A DNA stretch of 64,000 nucleotides from Mariniphaga sp963747515 (GCA_963747515.1 CAVVFN010000002.1:248001-312000), one strand, 5' to 3'; counted from the first letter of the stretch, positions 53,632-63,412 are shown. Notes: generated by a model not told the origin, from the letters alone. Made by a program: numbers and translations.

Positions 53632-55827
53632 TTACTGCAACTGATCTTTTAAGAAATTGGTCATTTTGGTGTACAGGTGCATGGTTGTGTTTCTTCCGCG
53701 GATACTGTGGTTGCGGTTGGTATAGATGGCCATGTCGAACTGTATTCCTTCCTGAACGAGCTTTTCAGTGAACTCATAGGTGTTTTGCGCGTGTACATTG
53801 TCGTCGGCTGAACCGTGTATTATCAATAACCGGCCTTTGATGTTACCGGCATGGGTAAGGGGGGAGTTGTCGTCGTAGCCATCCGGGTTTTCACGCGGGG
53901 TGCGCATAAACCGTTCAGTATAGATGGTATCGTAAAATCTCCAGTTGGTTACAGGGGCAACGGCAATTCCGGCATTAAACAACTCGCCACCTTTTTCCAT
54001 AGAAAGCAGGGTCATGAATCCGCCGTAGCTCCATCCGAAGATGCCGATGTTTTCTTTATCGACATATTCAAGTGATCCCAGGTAACGGGCAGCTTCAACC
54101 ATATCGTCCGATTCATACTTCCCCAATTGAAGGTAAGTTACTTTACGGAAATCTTCACCACGGGCAGCTGTGCCGCGCGGGTCTACTGCAACCACAAGAA
54201 ACCCTTCCTGGGCAAGGTAATGTTCCCAGCCAATGTTAGCCCATTCATCTTTTACCTTTTGAGAGTTGGGGCCGCTGTATTGGGTTATTAATACCGGGTA
54301 TTTTTCCGACTGTGTGAAATTTTCCGGCTTAATCATATAGCCATTCAGTTCAATACCTTCGGATGTGGTAAATGTGAAGAATTCCTTTTTGGGAAGATTA
54401 AAATTCTTAATCTTGTTTTTCAGAACCGTATTATCCTGTAGTGTACGGATAAGTTTGTTCTTTTTATCGTGCAGCGTAATAAGTAAAGGTTCCTGGCTGC
54501 TGCTGTAATAATTAATGTAGTAATTAAAGTTTTTGCTGAATTCAGCACGGTTGGTTCCCCGGAGGGTGGAAATTTTCCCTTGCTTTTTGCCGTCCAGGCT
54601 GATAAAGTATACCTCTCTGCGCAGTGGCGATTCAGCGGCAGCCTGGTAAAAGAAAACCTTCTGAGAAGGATCGTAACCGTAAAAATCGGTTACATCGAAT
54701 TCTCCTTTGGTAAGCTGTCCCTGTTCAAACCCAAGCCTGTCGTAAAGATAAAGGTGCCTCCACCCGTCGCGTTCACTGGATATAATAAACCGGCCGTCTT
54801 CGAGATACATGAAAGCATCGAGAAAATCTTCATCAATATAGCGCTCGTTTTTTTCGGTAAAGATGGGTTTCGATTCACCTGTATAGGGGTTCGCATAAAG
54901 CAGGTCGAGCTGGTTTTGCCTACGGTTTAAGCGCATTACAACCAGATCTTTGGAATCGGGTGTCCAGTTCAGCCGGGGTATATATATATCGGTGTCGGTT
55001 CCAATATCAACTTTGTTTGTGAGTTTCGAATAAAGTTCATAGCTCATTACCGAAACAGCAGAGTTGGTTTCTCCTGCTTTGGGATATTTGAATGTTTCCT
55101 GCTGCGGATAAAGCGCATACTCCTCTCTGTTCGGGGTTTCTCCTGCATACAGAGTCATGCTGTATTCCGGAACCTTTGTTTCATCGAAACGGATAAATGC
55201 GAGAAACTTGCTGTCGGGCGACCACCAGAAGGCTTTATTGAAGCCAAATTCTTCTTCATATACCCAGTCGGGAGCACCATATATAATTTCATCTTCCTTC
55301 CCATCCATGGTTACCTGGGTTTCATTTCCAAATTTCAGATTTTTAATGAAAAGATTATTGTTTCGTACGAAAGCCACCCTTTCGCCATCGGGCGAAAATG
55401 CAGCCAGTTGCTGCGCACCTTTATCCGACAGGGCTGTTAAATCTTCGGTTACTGAATTCCAGATATAATATTCCGCAGTGTAGGAATGCCGGTAAATAGG
55501 GTTTACTTTGGTAGTCAGCAGTATTTTTGTTTCATCGTTGCTAAGCTCATAATCGGAGAAATAGGAGAGGGGAGCCCTGTCGATTTTGGTAAGATCGAAC
55601 AACACATCCACTTGTTGACCTGTTTTATAGCTGTTTCTTACAATTCTTCTGTTTTCTTCCAGGGTGGTATAATGTTCACCGTCGTTCATTGAACGCAATC
55701 CCTTTATGCTTTCAGGCTGAAAGGTTCCCGATGTAAAAATATCATGCAGTGTAATTTGTTGGTTTGTCTGAGCATTTAAGGTAAATATTGCAAGCCATGC
55801 CAGTAAGGTTACGATTGATTTTTTCAT
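53632..55827 (-). CDS. S9B dipeptidyl-peptidase IV-like enzyme
   Basis: A 731-residue exported prolyl peptidase. The signal peptide (KKSIVTLLAWLAIFTLNA) precedes the eight-bladed propeller, whose YEEEFGFNKAFWWSPDS carries the DPP-IV double glutamate that binds the substrate amino terminus. The alpha/beta hydrolase domain has the nucleophile in FGWSYGG near 600, the aspartate in GSADDNVHAQN near 676 and the histidine in NRNHSIRG near 708. It removes X-Pro dipeptides in the periplasm, helping to use dietary or environmental protein. I chose ATG 55827 by the signal peptide. Confidence 0.95.
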   Translation of the reverse strand: MKKSIVTLLAWLAIFTLNAQTNQQITLHDIFTSGTFQPESIKGLRSMNDGEHYTTLEENRRIVRNSYKTGQQVDVLFDLTKIDRAPLSYFSDYELSNDETKILLTTKVNPIYRHSYTAEYYIWNSVTEDLTALSDKGAQQLAAFSPDGERVAFVRNNNLFIKNLKFGNETQVTMDGKEDEIIYGAPDWVYEEEFGFNKAFWWSPDSKFLAFIRFDETKVPEYSMTLYAGETPNREEYALYPQQETFKYPKAGETNSAVSVMSYELYSKLTNKVDIGTDTDIYIPRLNWTPDSKDLVVMRLNRRQNQLDLLYANPYTGESKPIFTEKNERYIDEDFLDAFMYLEDGRFIISSERDGWRHLYLYDRLGFEQGQLTKGEFDVTDFYGYDPSQKVFFYQAAAESPLRREVYFISLDGKKQGKISTLRGTNRAEFSKNFNYYINYYSSSQEPLLITLHDKKNKLIRTLQDNTVLKNKIKNFNLPKKEFFTFTTSEGIELNGYMIKPENFTQSEKYPVLITQYSGPNSQKVKDEWANIGWEHYLAQEGFLVVAVDPRGTAARGEDFRKVTYLQLGKYESDDMVEAARYLGSLEYVDKENIGIFGWSYGGFMTLLSMEKGGELFNAGIAVAPVTNWRFYDTIYTERFMRTPRENPDGYDDNSPLTHAGNIKGRLLIIHGSADDNVHAQNTYEFTEKLVQEGIQFDMAIYTNRNHSIRGRNTTMHLYTKMTNFLKDQLQ

Positions 55828-55953
55828 TTTTATATTTTTTCTGACTTTTTTAACTGTTTTAAAAACGTAAGCATTCAAAAATAAACAGAATTTAACTGCG
55901 ATTGAAATTCGACCGGTTATAAAATAAGTTAAATTGCGTTACAGGACTTAAAA

Positions 55954-57306
55954 TCAAGCCATTTCAGCTACATTCACCAGCCTCCCTTCCATTGAAAAAT
56001 CGGAAGCGGAAGTTATTTGAACATTTACAAACCGACCGGTGAGGCTTTCGTCCCCTTCAGGGAACCTTACAATAAGTTTACCCTCTGTAAGTGCGGAAAG
56101 AAACCCGGGTTTTCTATCGGCGCCCCGTACCAGTACCCGAACCGTTTTACCCACCATAATTTGGTTGGTTATGCGGTTGTGTTTCCGTAATTCCTCAGTC
56201 AGGATATGCAGTCGTCTCTTTTTTTCTTCCTGCGGCACATCGTCGTCCCATCGGTTGCTGGTTGCCCCGGGGCGGGGAGAATACATGGCTGTGTAGGACA
56301 TATTGAACTGGAATTCTTCCATGGCATGGCGTGTATTTTCAAACTGGTCCTCAGTTTCTCCGGTAAATCCTACAATGATATCGGTAAACAGGGTGGCAGT
56401 TGGGAGAATCCGGCGGATGGAATGAACAATCTGCCGGTATTTTTCCATGTTGTGTTTCCGGTTCATCCGAATTAGTACTTTATCGTCACCGCTTTGCATG
56501 GGCAGGTGAATCTGTTTGCCTAAAACTGGATATCGTGCAATTACTTCTATCACCTCATCGGTCATATCGCGGGGGTGGGGGGAAGTGAAATATACCCAGA
56601 ACTCTTTTTTCATCCGGATCCCCAATTCTCCTACCTGCCGCAGGAGTTCAGGGAAAAGCAGTTCTTCTCCTTTTTTATCCAGCCCGTAGGAATTTACATT
56701 TTGACCAAGCAGTGTAATGGATTTAAATCCCTGAGCCACCAGTAAGGCCAGTTCGGCAAGGATATCTTTCGATGGCCTGCTTATTTCCCTGCCACGGGTG
56801 TATGGTACTGCACAAAAGGTGCAGAATTTGTCGCATCCATTCTGGATAGGAATAAATGCTTCAAAATCCGACTGGTATGATGGTTTTACGTTCCAGAACT
56901 CTTCTATATTTTCGTTGTGCGGATCGATGCCCGGTTTAATATGTGCAGGTGTTGTAACGCCATAGCGGCTTATCATCTCAGGCAGTTGGGGCAGATCTTT
57001 CATTTGAAATGTGATATCGAACAGTTTTAGAAATTTTTCATGGTCTCCGGGCAAAATACAACCCGACAAAAAGGTAACCAGGTTTTTATGATTTTTCCAT
57101 TTGTTCCACTTATGGATTCTGGAATAAACCTTGTCTATAGCTTTTTGACGTACAGAGCATGCGAGGATTCCAATGAGACCTGCTTCCTCTTCATTATCGG
57201 TCCAGGTGTACCCGTTTTCATTAAGAACAGAAATTACCCGCTCACTGTCGGAGAGGTTCATCTGGCATCCCAGGGTTATTAAATGATATTTTAATTGATT
57301 TCCCAT
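55954..57306 (-). CDS. miaB: tRNA-2-methylthio-N6-dimethylallyladenosine synthase
   Basis: A 450-residue radical SAM methylthiotransferase that adds the methylthio group to i6A37 of tRNA. The N-terminal UPF0004 domain has cysteines in LGCQMNLSD, LACSVRQKA and LSGCILPG for the auxiliary cluster. The radical SAM motif is NGCDKFCTFCAVPYTRGREISR near 158-165, and LLGQNVNSYG and a C-terminal TRAM domain (about 385-448) follow. It is separated by 6 nt from the reductase gene upstream, suggesting one transcript. Confidence 0.96.
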   Translation of the reverse strand: MGNQLKYHLITLGCQMNLSDSERVISVLNENGYTWTDNEEEAGLIGILACSVRQKAIDKVYSRIHKWNKWKNHKNLVTFLSGCILPGDHEKFLKLFDITFQMKDLPQLPEMISRYGVTTPAHIKPGIDPHNENIEEFWNVKPSYQSDFEAFIPIQNGCDKFCTFCAVPYTRGREISRPSKDILAELALLVAQGFKSITLLGQNVNSYGLDKKGEELLFPELLRQVGELGIRMKKEFWVYFTSPHPRDMTDEVIEVIARYPVLGKQIHLPMQSGDDKVLIRMNRKHNMEKYRQIVHSIRRILPTATLFTDIIVGFTGETEDQFENTRHAMEEFQFNMSYTAMYSPRPGATSNRWDDDVPQEEKKRRLHILTEELRKHNRITNQIMVGKTVRVLVRGADRKPGFLSALTEGKLIVRFPEGDESLTGRFVNVQITSASDFSMEGRLVNVAEMA

Positions 57307-57312
57307 ATGGCA

Positions 57313-57957
57313 TTAAAAATAAACTTCAGTATATATATTTTGAACAGGAATTCCTTTTCCGGTGAGGATATCAAACGCCTGTTGTATCATCTGGCTGTTG
57401 CCGCACAGGAAGCATTGGGTTTCCTGCTCAAAGTCGCGGCTGGACAGGTAATCGGTTACCCGGCCATGAAAACTACCATTATTGTCGCCAGTAGTACAGA
57501 GAATAATCCGTTGGTTCTCAAAATGCTCATGCCCGTAGGCTTCGTTTTGGTACCGAACGCCATGTATCAGCCGGTAGTTTAGGTTGGGATATGTGCGTAT
57601 GAAACTGTGAAAGGGGCTTATACCCGTACCTGTGGCCACAAAAAGGAAGTCTTGAGAGGGGAACAATTTTGGCTGGAACCGGAAAAAACCAAAAGGCCCG
57701 TCTACCTCCACCTGGTCGCCGGGTTTCAGTTTTTTTAATTGAGGGGTGACTTTTCCGTCATTTACTTCACGCACAAGTACTTCCAGAAACTTCTCCTGTT
57801 CACCGCTATACACGGTATATTCCCTCTGATCGATGGTTCGGGGTCGGCGAATAATTACAAACTGCCCGGTTTGAAAAGGCAGGTTCTTCCGCTCCAGCTG
57901 AAGGATGAAAGTATGTTCTGTTAAAGGCCTGAGAGCAATAACTCTATGTTTATCCAA
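57313..57957 (-). CDS. Ferredoxin-NADP reductase-like flavoprotein
   Basis: A 214-residue FAD/NAD(P)-binding oxidoreductase without an iron-sulfur domain. The FAD motif is REYTVYSG near residue 48 (RxYS type), the nucleotide-binding GTGISPFHSFI near 110, and CFLCGNSQMIQQAFDIL carries the late NAD motif. It is shorter than typical ferredoxin-NADP reductases (about 250). Being 6 nt upstream of miaB, it may supply electrons to the MiaB radical SAM reaction, though this is only suggested by position. Confidence 0.88.
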   Translation of the reverse strand: MDKHRVIALRPLTEHTFILQLERKNLPFQTGQFVIIRRPRTIDQREYTVYSGEQEKFLEVLVREVNDGKVTPQLKKLKPGDQVEVDGPFGFFRFQPKLFPSQDFLFVATGTGISPFHSFIRTYPNLNYRLIHGVRYQNEAYGHEHFENQRIILCTTGDNNGSFHGRVTDYLSSRDFEQETQCFLCGNSQMIQQAFDILTGKGIPVQNIYTEVYF

Positions 57958-58345
57958 TTTACTTGTTTTTAGTAAGGGGACAAAAATACAAAATTATCCT
58001 TTTTTCTCTATGCAAAAAAGAAAAATGCCAGTGGAAATATGAACTGGAAGAAAAGTACTTAAAAATATCAGGTTTGAGATATTCTTTTAATTGAAACCGG
58101 CTTTAAAAAAATAATTAAAGAAACGATTTATGCTGTTGGATAATCCTGAATAAAACTGTCAAAACAAGAGCTTCACAAGGTATATAAAATAGAAGGGTAT
58201 ATAAGAACACCAGCAACAACAATTGGGGGGTATGAAGGCTAAAAAAAGGAATCCATTCGAATTCCTTTTTTTAATCAGATCAATTTTAATTCCAGACCTG
58301 AATTCTCATAGCTTAATTACTGGTTAAATTCTTTGACTGTATATC
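57958..58345. other. Intergenic between the reductase and lyase genes
   Basis: The 388 bp holds the lyase terminator at 58241-58272 and otherwise AT-rich sequence with the reductase promoter region. No gene or RNA was recognised. Confidence 0.5.
58241..58272 (-). terminator. Intrinsic terminator of the lyase gene
   Basis: AAAAAAAGGAAT (58241-58252) pairs exactly with ATTCCTTTTTTT (58261-58272) around an 8-nt loop. On the minus strand a T-tract follows, 73 nt past the lyase stop. Confidence 0.8.
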
Positions 58346-59806
58346 CTATAATGAATCCCCAAAATCCTGTTTGAATTTAGCCACCAGTTTTTCAGGCCAG
58401 TTGGTTTTGGCTTTCAGTCGTCCCATAAAGAAGCGTAACAAAGGAGGTTCTTCTACCCATTCGAGTCCGCCCACTAAATTCCGGTTATCGAAGAGCCATT
58501 TTACCCGATCAATCATAAACATAGTTTGAGAAAGAGTAAACACGCGTCTCGGGAATGCGAGCCGTAGCAATTCCACATCGGCAAGTATATCGTTGCCGTT
58601 TTCATCGCGAACACTGGAAATGGAACCACGTTCCATTCCGCGGATTCCTGAAATAATAAAAAGTGCTGAGGCCAATGCTCCGGCAGGATAATCCTGTTGC
58701 GGGACATGAGGCAGGAATCCTTTTGCATCAATATGACAACCCAATGCTCCGGGAGGAGTAATTACCGGTATTCCTGCTTCATCGAGCTGGTTTACGGCAT
58801 AAGCAATAAATGATGGCGACTGGCTGATAACTGTTTCGTCACAGGTCTCGATTATCCCTACAGCCATTGCTTCAATTTCACGTACCGACATTCCTCCATA
58901 AGTTAGAAATCCTTCATACAATACCAGCAAGTCACGCATTTTCAGGTAAAGGTCCTTGCTGTCAGTAACTATACCGCCACCACGGGTAGAGCTTACCTTC
59001 CGGCTCGAGAAATAGATCAAATCGGCATAGCTGCACATTTCCAGCAGAATGTCTTTTATTTCTGCATTATTAAATTCCTCTTCGCGTTGTTTTATGAAGT
59101 ACGCATTTTCACCAATTAAACTGGCATCAAGTACCATCATAGTACCGTTGTCGTCGCAAATCTTTTTTACATCCCGCATATTTTGCATCGAAAAAGGCTG
59201 GCCGCCAATCAGGTTGGTTGATGCTTCCATACGCACAAAAGCTACCCGTTCCTTTCCATATTCTTTAAAAACTGCCTTTAATTTGTCGATGTCGATATTT
59301 CCCTTAAAAGGTTTATTGCTCTTAATTTGCAAGGCATCGTCTGCATAAATTTCGAGAACTTTACCGCCATTCAGTTCCATGTGTTCCTTAGTTGTGGTAA
59401 AGTGGTAGTTCATTGGAATAACATCACCTTTTTTTATGAAAGCCTGCGACACTATGTTTTCAGCTGCACGTCCCTGATGGACAGGTAAAACGTAATGCTT
59501 CCCAAATACTTCGCGAAGGGCGGATTCCATTCGGTAAAAACTTTGCGAACCGGCATAGGCATCATCGGCCTGAAGCATAGATGAGACCTGGTTGTCGCTC
59601 ATTGCATTTGTACCTGAATCGGTAAGCATGTCGAGAAATACATTTTTGGTATTCAGTAAAAAAGTATTGAACCCTGCATCTTCCATTGCAGTTTTGCGTT
59701 CTTCAATGGGCCTCAGGTGCAGCTTTTGCACAATTCTTACTTTATGAAGCTCAACAGGAATGGATTGACCATTGTAAAACCGGATGGCATTGTTTTGATC
59801 TGTCAT
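58346..59806 (-). CDS. Tyrosine phenol-lyase-like PLP enzyme (tryptophanase family)
   Basis: A 486-residue beta-eliminating lyase. The family core is clear: LTDSGTNAMSDNQVSSML, DAYAGSQSFYRMESALREVFG, PVHQGRAAENIVSQ, the PLP lysine in FSSRKVSSTRGGG near residue 276 and LLVLYEGFLTYGGMSVREIEAMAVG. Two positions that separate tyrosine phenol-lyase from tryptophanase follow the lyase pattern: FTTTKEH (Thr; tryptophanase has Asp) and IRGMERGSIS (Arg; tryptophanase has Ile). The loop around the lysine (SSRKV rather than SGKKD) is unusual, so the exact substrate is open. A -7 candidate (CAAAAATA, 59873-59880) lies upstream. Confidence 0.88.
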   Translation of the reverse strand: MTDQNNAIRFYNGQSIPVELHKVRIVQKLHLRPIEERKTAMEDAGFNTFLLNTKNVFLDMLTDSGTNAMSDNQVSSMLQADDAYAGSQSFYRMESALREVFGKHYVLPVHQGRAAENIVSQAFIKKGDVIPMNYHFTTTKEHMELNGGKVLEIYADDALQIKSNKPFKGNIDIDKLKAVFKEYGKERVAFVRMEASTNLIGGQPFSMQNMRDVKKICDDNGTMMVLDASLIGENAYFIKQREEEFNNAEIKDILLEMCSYADLIYFSSRKVSSTRGGGIVTDSKDLYLKMRDLLVLYEGFLTYGGMSVREIEAMAVGIIETCDETVISQSPSFIAYAVNQLDEAGIPVITPPGALGCHIDAKGFLPHVPQQDYPAGALASALFIISGIRGMERGSISSVRDENGNDILADVELLRLAFPRRVFTLSQTMFMIDRVKWLFDNRNLVGGLEWVEEPPLLRFFMGRLKAKTNWPEKLVAKFKQDFGDSL

Positions 59807-59996
59807 TTTAAATTGATTTATAATTACAGTTTTGAATAATTGTATTCATATAAATAATAATCTGAAGAAATGCAAAAATAAGAAAAGAGTTTACAAAATG
59901 AAGAAAAAACACCATTTTAAGGATTTACATATTTGAAACCATTAAAAATAATTGGAATTTACTGCTGAAATTCTTCTTTTGCACCAAAAATTAAAA

Positions 59997-60458
59997 CTAT
60001 TTATAGATTAATTTCAGAATCTTTTCAAGCCAAAGGGCATCGGTATCATCAAAAGCATTTACTTGTGTGCTGTCCACATCTAGCACGCCGATAATTTTTC
60101 CTTCACGGTTTTTCAATGGTACTGCAATTTCAGAACATGAACGTGAATCGCAGGCAATATGGCCTGGAAACTGGTGAACATCTGGTACTACAACAGTTTC
60201 ATTTTTATTATAGGCGGCCCAGCATACTCCTTTATTTTTTTCCAGGATCTGGCAGGCAACCGGTCCCTGGTACATCTGCACTGTCATTTCCCCTTTTTCA
60301 AGGATGTAATACCCTGTCCAGAAAAATGTATCCATCTTATGGTGTAAAACCGCAATAATTGTGGCCATCCTCGCATTTACACTCCTGCTTTTCAGGATAA
60401 GTTCATTAAGCTGCTTATAAATCCTGGAATACCTTCCGTCTTTTTTATTTTGGTTCAT
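59997..60458 (-). CDS. msrC: Free methionine-(R)-sulfoxide reductase (GAF domain)
   Basis: A 153-residue single GAF domain protein of the fRMsr family, which reduces free methionine-(R)-sulfoxide. Active-site segments are MYQGPVACQILEKNKGVCWAA (two cysteines), VVPDVHQFPGHIACDSRSCSEIAVPL (third cysteine, with an extra one) and IGVLDVDSTQVNAF. I chose ATG 60458; the frame extends 15 codons further upstream with a hydrophobic, unlikely start. It is divergent to the DUF4870 gene. Confidence 0.9.
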   Translation of the reverse strand: MNQNKKDGRYSRIYKQLNELILKSRSVNARMATIIAVLHHKMDTFFWTGYYILEKGEMTVQMYQGPVACQILEKNKGVCWAAYNKNETVVVPDVHQFPGHIACDSRSCSEIAVPLKNREGKIIGVLDVDSTQVNAFDDTDALWLEKILKLIYK

Positions 60459-60531
60459 TTTAAATAAAATATGTTTTCCATCTGCGAAAAAACAAAAAAT
60501 CACTATTTTAGATGAATTAAATCAAAGAAAT

Positions 60532-60900
60532 ATGCAAAGAATTATTGATGATGAGAAAGAGAAAACATGGGGAATGCTGACTCATCTGCTTGGTCTTTCT
60601 ATTTTTGTTGGTATTCCGTTTGGAAATGTTGTCGGTCCGCTCATCATTTATATGATAAAGAAAGATGAATATGAATTTGTCAGGGAACAGGGGAGGGAAG
60701 TGTTAAATTTTCAAATTACCTGGTCGCTGATATTTATTATTTCAGCGATTCTTATTGTTTTGGGAATTGGTATTTTAATGCTGATTGCCTTTGGAATTGC
60801 ATGGTTGGTGCTGGTCATTGTAGGAGCCGTAACAGCCAGTAACGGAAACTCATACCATTATCCTTTTACTATTAATTTTTTAAAGAAAGAGAATTTTTAA
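60532..60900 (+). CDS. DUF4870 (Tic20-like) membrane protein
   Basis: A 122-residue membrane protein with three to four hydrophobic helices and the DUF4870 signature: WGMLTHLLGLSIFVGIPFGNVVGPLIIYMIKKDEYEFVREQGREVLNFQITW. It is small, lacks a signal peptide and ends in a charged tail. Function is unknown; the family resembles Tic20-type proteins. It is the divergent neighbour of the methionine sulfoxide reductase gene. Confidence 0.88.
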   Translation: MQRIIDDEKEKTWGMLTHLLGLSIFVGIPFGNVVGPLIIYMIKKDEYEFVREQGREVLNFQITWSLIFIISAILIVLGIGILMLIAFGIAWLVLVIVGAVTASNGNSYHYPFTINFLKKENF

Positions 60901-61029
60901 ATTTTTGACCTTTGCTTCCTGTCTGTAAAAATTTGTTCAGCCAGAGTAGAAAGGCCTGTACACATCATATGGTTACAGGTTGTTTTTTTATTCATCAAAC
61001 TACCGGTTAACAACCTCATTATAATTCAT

Positions 61030-61037
61030 TATTTTTG
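61030..61037 (+). promoter_or_regulatory. Putative -7 box of hisS
   Basis: TATTTTTG matches TAnnTTTG, 23 nt before the hisS ATG. The -33 region has no clear TTG, so this rests on a single box. Confidence 0.4.
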
Positions 61038-61060
61038 CCCCCTGAATAAAAAATTAAATA

Positions 61061-62428
61061 ATGACACAAAAACCGTTAATTCCAAAAGGTACCCGTGATT
61101 TTTTACCTGCTGAAGTGGTAAAACGAAATTTTATTTTTGATACCATACGGGAAGTTTTTCGTGTGTATGGATTTCAACCTATAGAAACCCCGGCCATGGA
61201 AAATCTTTCCACATTAATGGGAAAATACGGAGAGGAAGGAGATAAGCTGTTGTTTAAGATTTTAAATTCCGGGGACTATTTATCAAAAGTATCTGGAATT
61301 GTTTTTAATGATAAAGATTCAGGGAAATTAACACCTCATATTTCAGAGAAAGGATTACGTTATGATCTGACTGTACCATTCGCACGGTTTGTGGTGCAGT
61401 ATCGAAATGAGCTGACTTTTCCATTCAAAAGATACCAGATTCAACCTGTGTGGCGTGCCGACAGGCCTCAGAAAGGACGCTACCGGGAATTTTTCCAATG
61501 CGATGTGGATGTGGTTGGCAGTGACAGTTTACTTAATGAAGCAGAACTTATACAAATTGTGGACGATGTCTTCAGCAAGTTAAAGATCAATACAGTGGTA
61601 AAAATAAACAACCGGAAGATTCTTTCCGGTATTGCTGAAACAATAGGTGAATATGATCGGCTTATTGATATTACGGTGGCTATCGATAAGTTGGATAAGA
61701 TTGGGAATGATAAGGTAATCCAGGAGTTGGCGGAGAAAGGTTTGGCAGAAGAGGCCATAGAAAAATTACAGCCGATTTTGGTACTTAGTGGCAGTACTTC
61801 TGAGAAAATACAACAGCTTGAATACATTCTCCGAGATTCAGAAACAGGTATAAAAGGCATTAATGAACTTAAAAAGATTTTTTGGTACATAGAACAGATG
61901 CACCTTAAAACCCAGGTGGAGCTGGATCTTACCCTTGCCCGAGGCCTGAATTACTATACTGGTGCCATTATTGAGGTTAAATCCACCGATATGGAGATGG
62001 GAAGCATTTGTGGTGGCGGGCGTTACGATGATTTAACGGGTATTTTTGGCTTGCCTGGTGTCTCTGGAGTGGGTATTTCATTTGGAGCAGAACGAATCTA
62101 CGATGTACTGGAGTATCTGGATCTTTATCCGGATAAATCTTCCGAAACTACCCGAATTATGTTCGTTAATTTTGGTGAAACAGAGGAGGTGTATTGTTTA
62201 CCACTCCTGGCAAAATTGCGCCAGGCAGGGATTAATTCCGAAATCTATCCTGAAAATGCCAAAATGAAGAAACAAATGACCTATGCAAATAAAAAGAAAA
62301 TTCCTTTTGTTGTACTTGCCGGAGATTCAGAAATAGAGACTCAAAAGTATACCTTAAAGAATATGGAAACAGGTGAGCAACATATTGTAACTGCCGAAGA
62401 ACTTATAAAAACTGTTTCAATTGGTTAA
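61061..62428 (+). CDS. hisS: Histidyl-tRNA synthetase
   Basis: A 455-residue class II synthetase. Motif 1 is near the N-terminus (RVYGFQPIETPAMENLSTL), motif 2 is RYQIQPVWRADRPQKGRYREFFQCDVD near 125, the histidine-specific LARGLNYYTGAIIEV near 290 and GGGRYDDLTGIFG follow. The C-terminal anticodon-binding domain (about 360-455) is intact. It charges tRNA-His. It converges with groES across a shared terminator. Confidence 0.97.
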   Translation: MTQKPLIPKGTRDFLPAEVVKRNFIFDTIREVFRVYGFQPIETPAMENLSTLMGKYGEEGDKLLFKILNSGDYLSKVSGIVFNDKDSGKLTPHISEKGLRYDLTVPFARFVVQYRNELTFPFKRYQIQPVWRADRPQKGRYREFFQCDVDVVGSDSLLNEAELIQIVDDVFSKLKINTVVKINNRKILSGIAETIGEYDRLIDITVAIDKLDKIGNDKVIQELAEKGLAEEAIEKLQPILVLSGSTSEKIQQLEYILRDSETGIKGINELKKIFWYIEQMHLKTQVELDLTLARGLNYYTGAIIEVKSTDMEMGSICGGGRYDDLTGIFGLPGVSGVGISFGAERIYDVLEYLDLYPDKSSETTRIMFVNFGETEEVYCLPLLAKLRQAGINSEIYPENAKMKKQMTYANKKKIPFVVLAGDSEIETQKYTLKNMETGEQHIVTAEELIKTVSIG

Positions 62429-62476
62429 CCAAATATTTAAAGTCTAACATGTAAAAACGGTTGCGATTGCAAATAA

Positions 62477-62506
62477 AAAAGCCAGGAGTAACCCCCTGGC
62501 TCTTTT
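62477..62506. terminator. Bidirectional terminator between hisS and groES
   Basis: AAAAGCCAGG (62477-62486) pairs with CCTGGCtcTTTT (62495-62506) around AGTAACCC. It lies between the two convergent stop codons and has A- and T-rich flanks on both sides. Confidence 0.75.
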
Positions 62507-62562
62507 ATGTCGATTTTTTGAAACGTTTTTGGCAGAATGAATAAAATTCTAAACAATAGCCA

Positions 62563-62850
62563 TTAAATAGATTCCGTCTCTACTACTTTCGACAGAATAT
62601 CAGCATAAGGAAGAACTAAAAAGGTTTTTCCTTCAAAATCGATTTCCGTACCTGAAAATTTTTTGTAGAGAACAAGATCACCTGGTGCTACTTCTGCATT
62701 TTCAATGTTACTTATTGCAACAACTTTAGCAACTGATTGCTGTTCTTTTGCAGAATCGGGAATAATAATCCCGGAAGCAGTTTTTTGTTCTGAAGAATCT
62801 TCAGTTAATTCAAGCAGAACGTTTTGATTAATTGGCTGTAACTCTTTCAT
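62563..62850 (-). CDS. groES: Co-chaperonin GroES (no groEL alongside)
   Basis: A 95-residue chaperonin-10 of normal length. Its mobile loop (DSSEQKTASGIIIPDSAKEQQ) and the PGDLVLYKKFSGTEIDFEGKTFLVLPYADIL second half are clear. Bacterial groES normally precedes groEL; here the next gene downstream is hisS, converging, and the upstream neighbour is a thioredoxin-like gene 28 nt away. It may be a second, unlinked GroES or the only copy with groEL elsewhere. The window cannot tell. Confidence 0.93.
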   Translation of the reverse strand: MKELQPINQNVLLELTEDSSEQKTASGIIIPDSAKEQQSVAKVVAISNIENAEVAPGDLVLYKKFSGTEIDFEGKTFLVLPYADILSKVVETESI

Positions 62851-62878
62851 TTTTCATTCTTTAATTAAACGTTTAACA

Positions 62879-63400
62879 TTAATTTGAAGTTAATAAATAT
62901 TTGCTAATGTTATCTTTGAACATTTTTTTGGTGGCTTCTTTTGAGTTTGCAATGCCTGGTATCATTGTGGGTTTACCTTCTGCAGGTATGTATAGAAAGG
63001 CAGGAATACTGGAAATACCAAATACGGCTGCAAGTTCCTTTTCTACTTCGGTGTCAATTTTATAAACAACAATATCACCGGCATATTCATTGGAAATTTC
63101 TTCTAAAATAGGAGATGCAATTTTACACGGACCGCACCAGTCGGCATAAAAATCTATAATTGCAGGCTTATCGCCTTTAAAATTCCATTCCTGGGGTGAG
63201 GTTTCATAATCCCACACTTCTTTCAGAAATATATCTTTTGTCAGATTAACAGTCCTCCCATCAGCTGAAGCATTTTCAGCTACTTTTAAAGCCGGTACCG
63301 AAGGTTCTGCCGAATTTTCCTGGGTGCTCTTATTTCCCTTGCCTGTGCAGCTTTGAAAAATAAAAACTGCCAATACTAAAATGATTGCGTACTTTTTCAT
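62879..63400 (-). CDS. Thioredoxin-domain lipoprotein
   Basis: A 173-residue exported thioredoxin-fold lipoprotein. The signal (YAIILVLAVFIFQSC) ends in a lipobox cysteine at residue 18. The thioredoxin domain begins after about residue 70 and carries an intact WCGPC site in IIDFYADWCGPCKIASPIL near 87-98, with SIPAFLYI as the cis-proline strand. It probably keeps periplasmic disulfides reduced. It is 12 nt downstream of the glutaredoxin-type gene and 28 nt upstream of groES, so the three may be co-transcribed. Confidence 0.93.
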   Translation of the reverse strand: MKKYAIILVLAVFIFQSCTGKGNKSTQENSAEPSVPALKVAENASADGRTVNLTKDIFLKEVWDYETSPQEWNFKGDKPAIIDFYADWCGPCKIASPILEEISNEYAGDIVVYKIDTEVEKELAAVFGISSIPAFLYIPAEGKPTMIPGIANSKEATKKMFKDNISKYLLTSN

Positions 63401-63412
63401 TATTATTTATTT

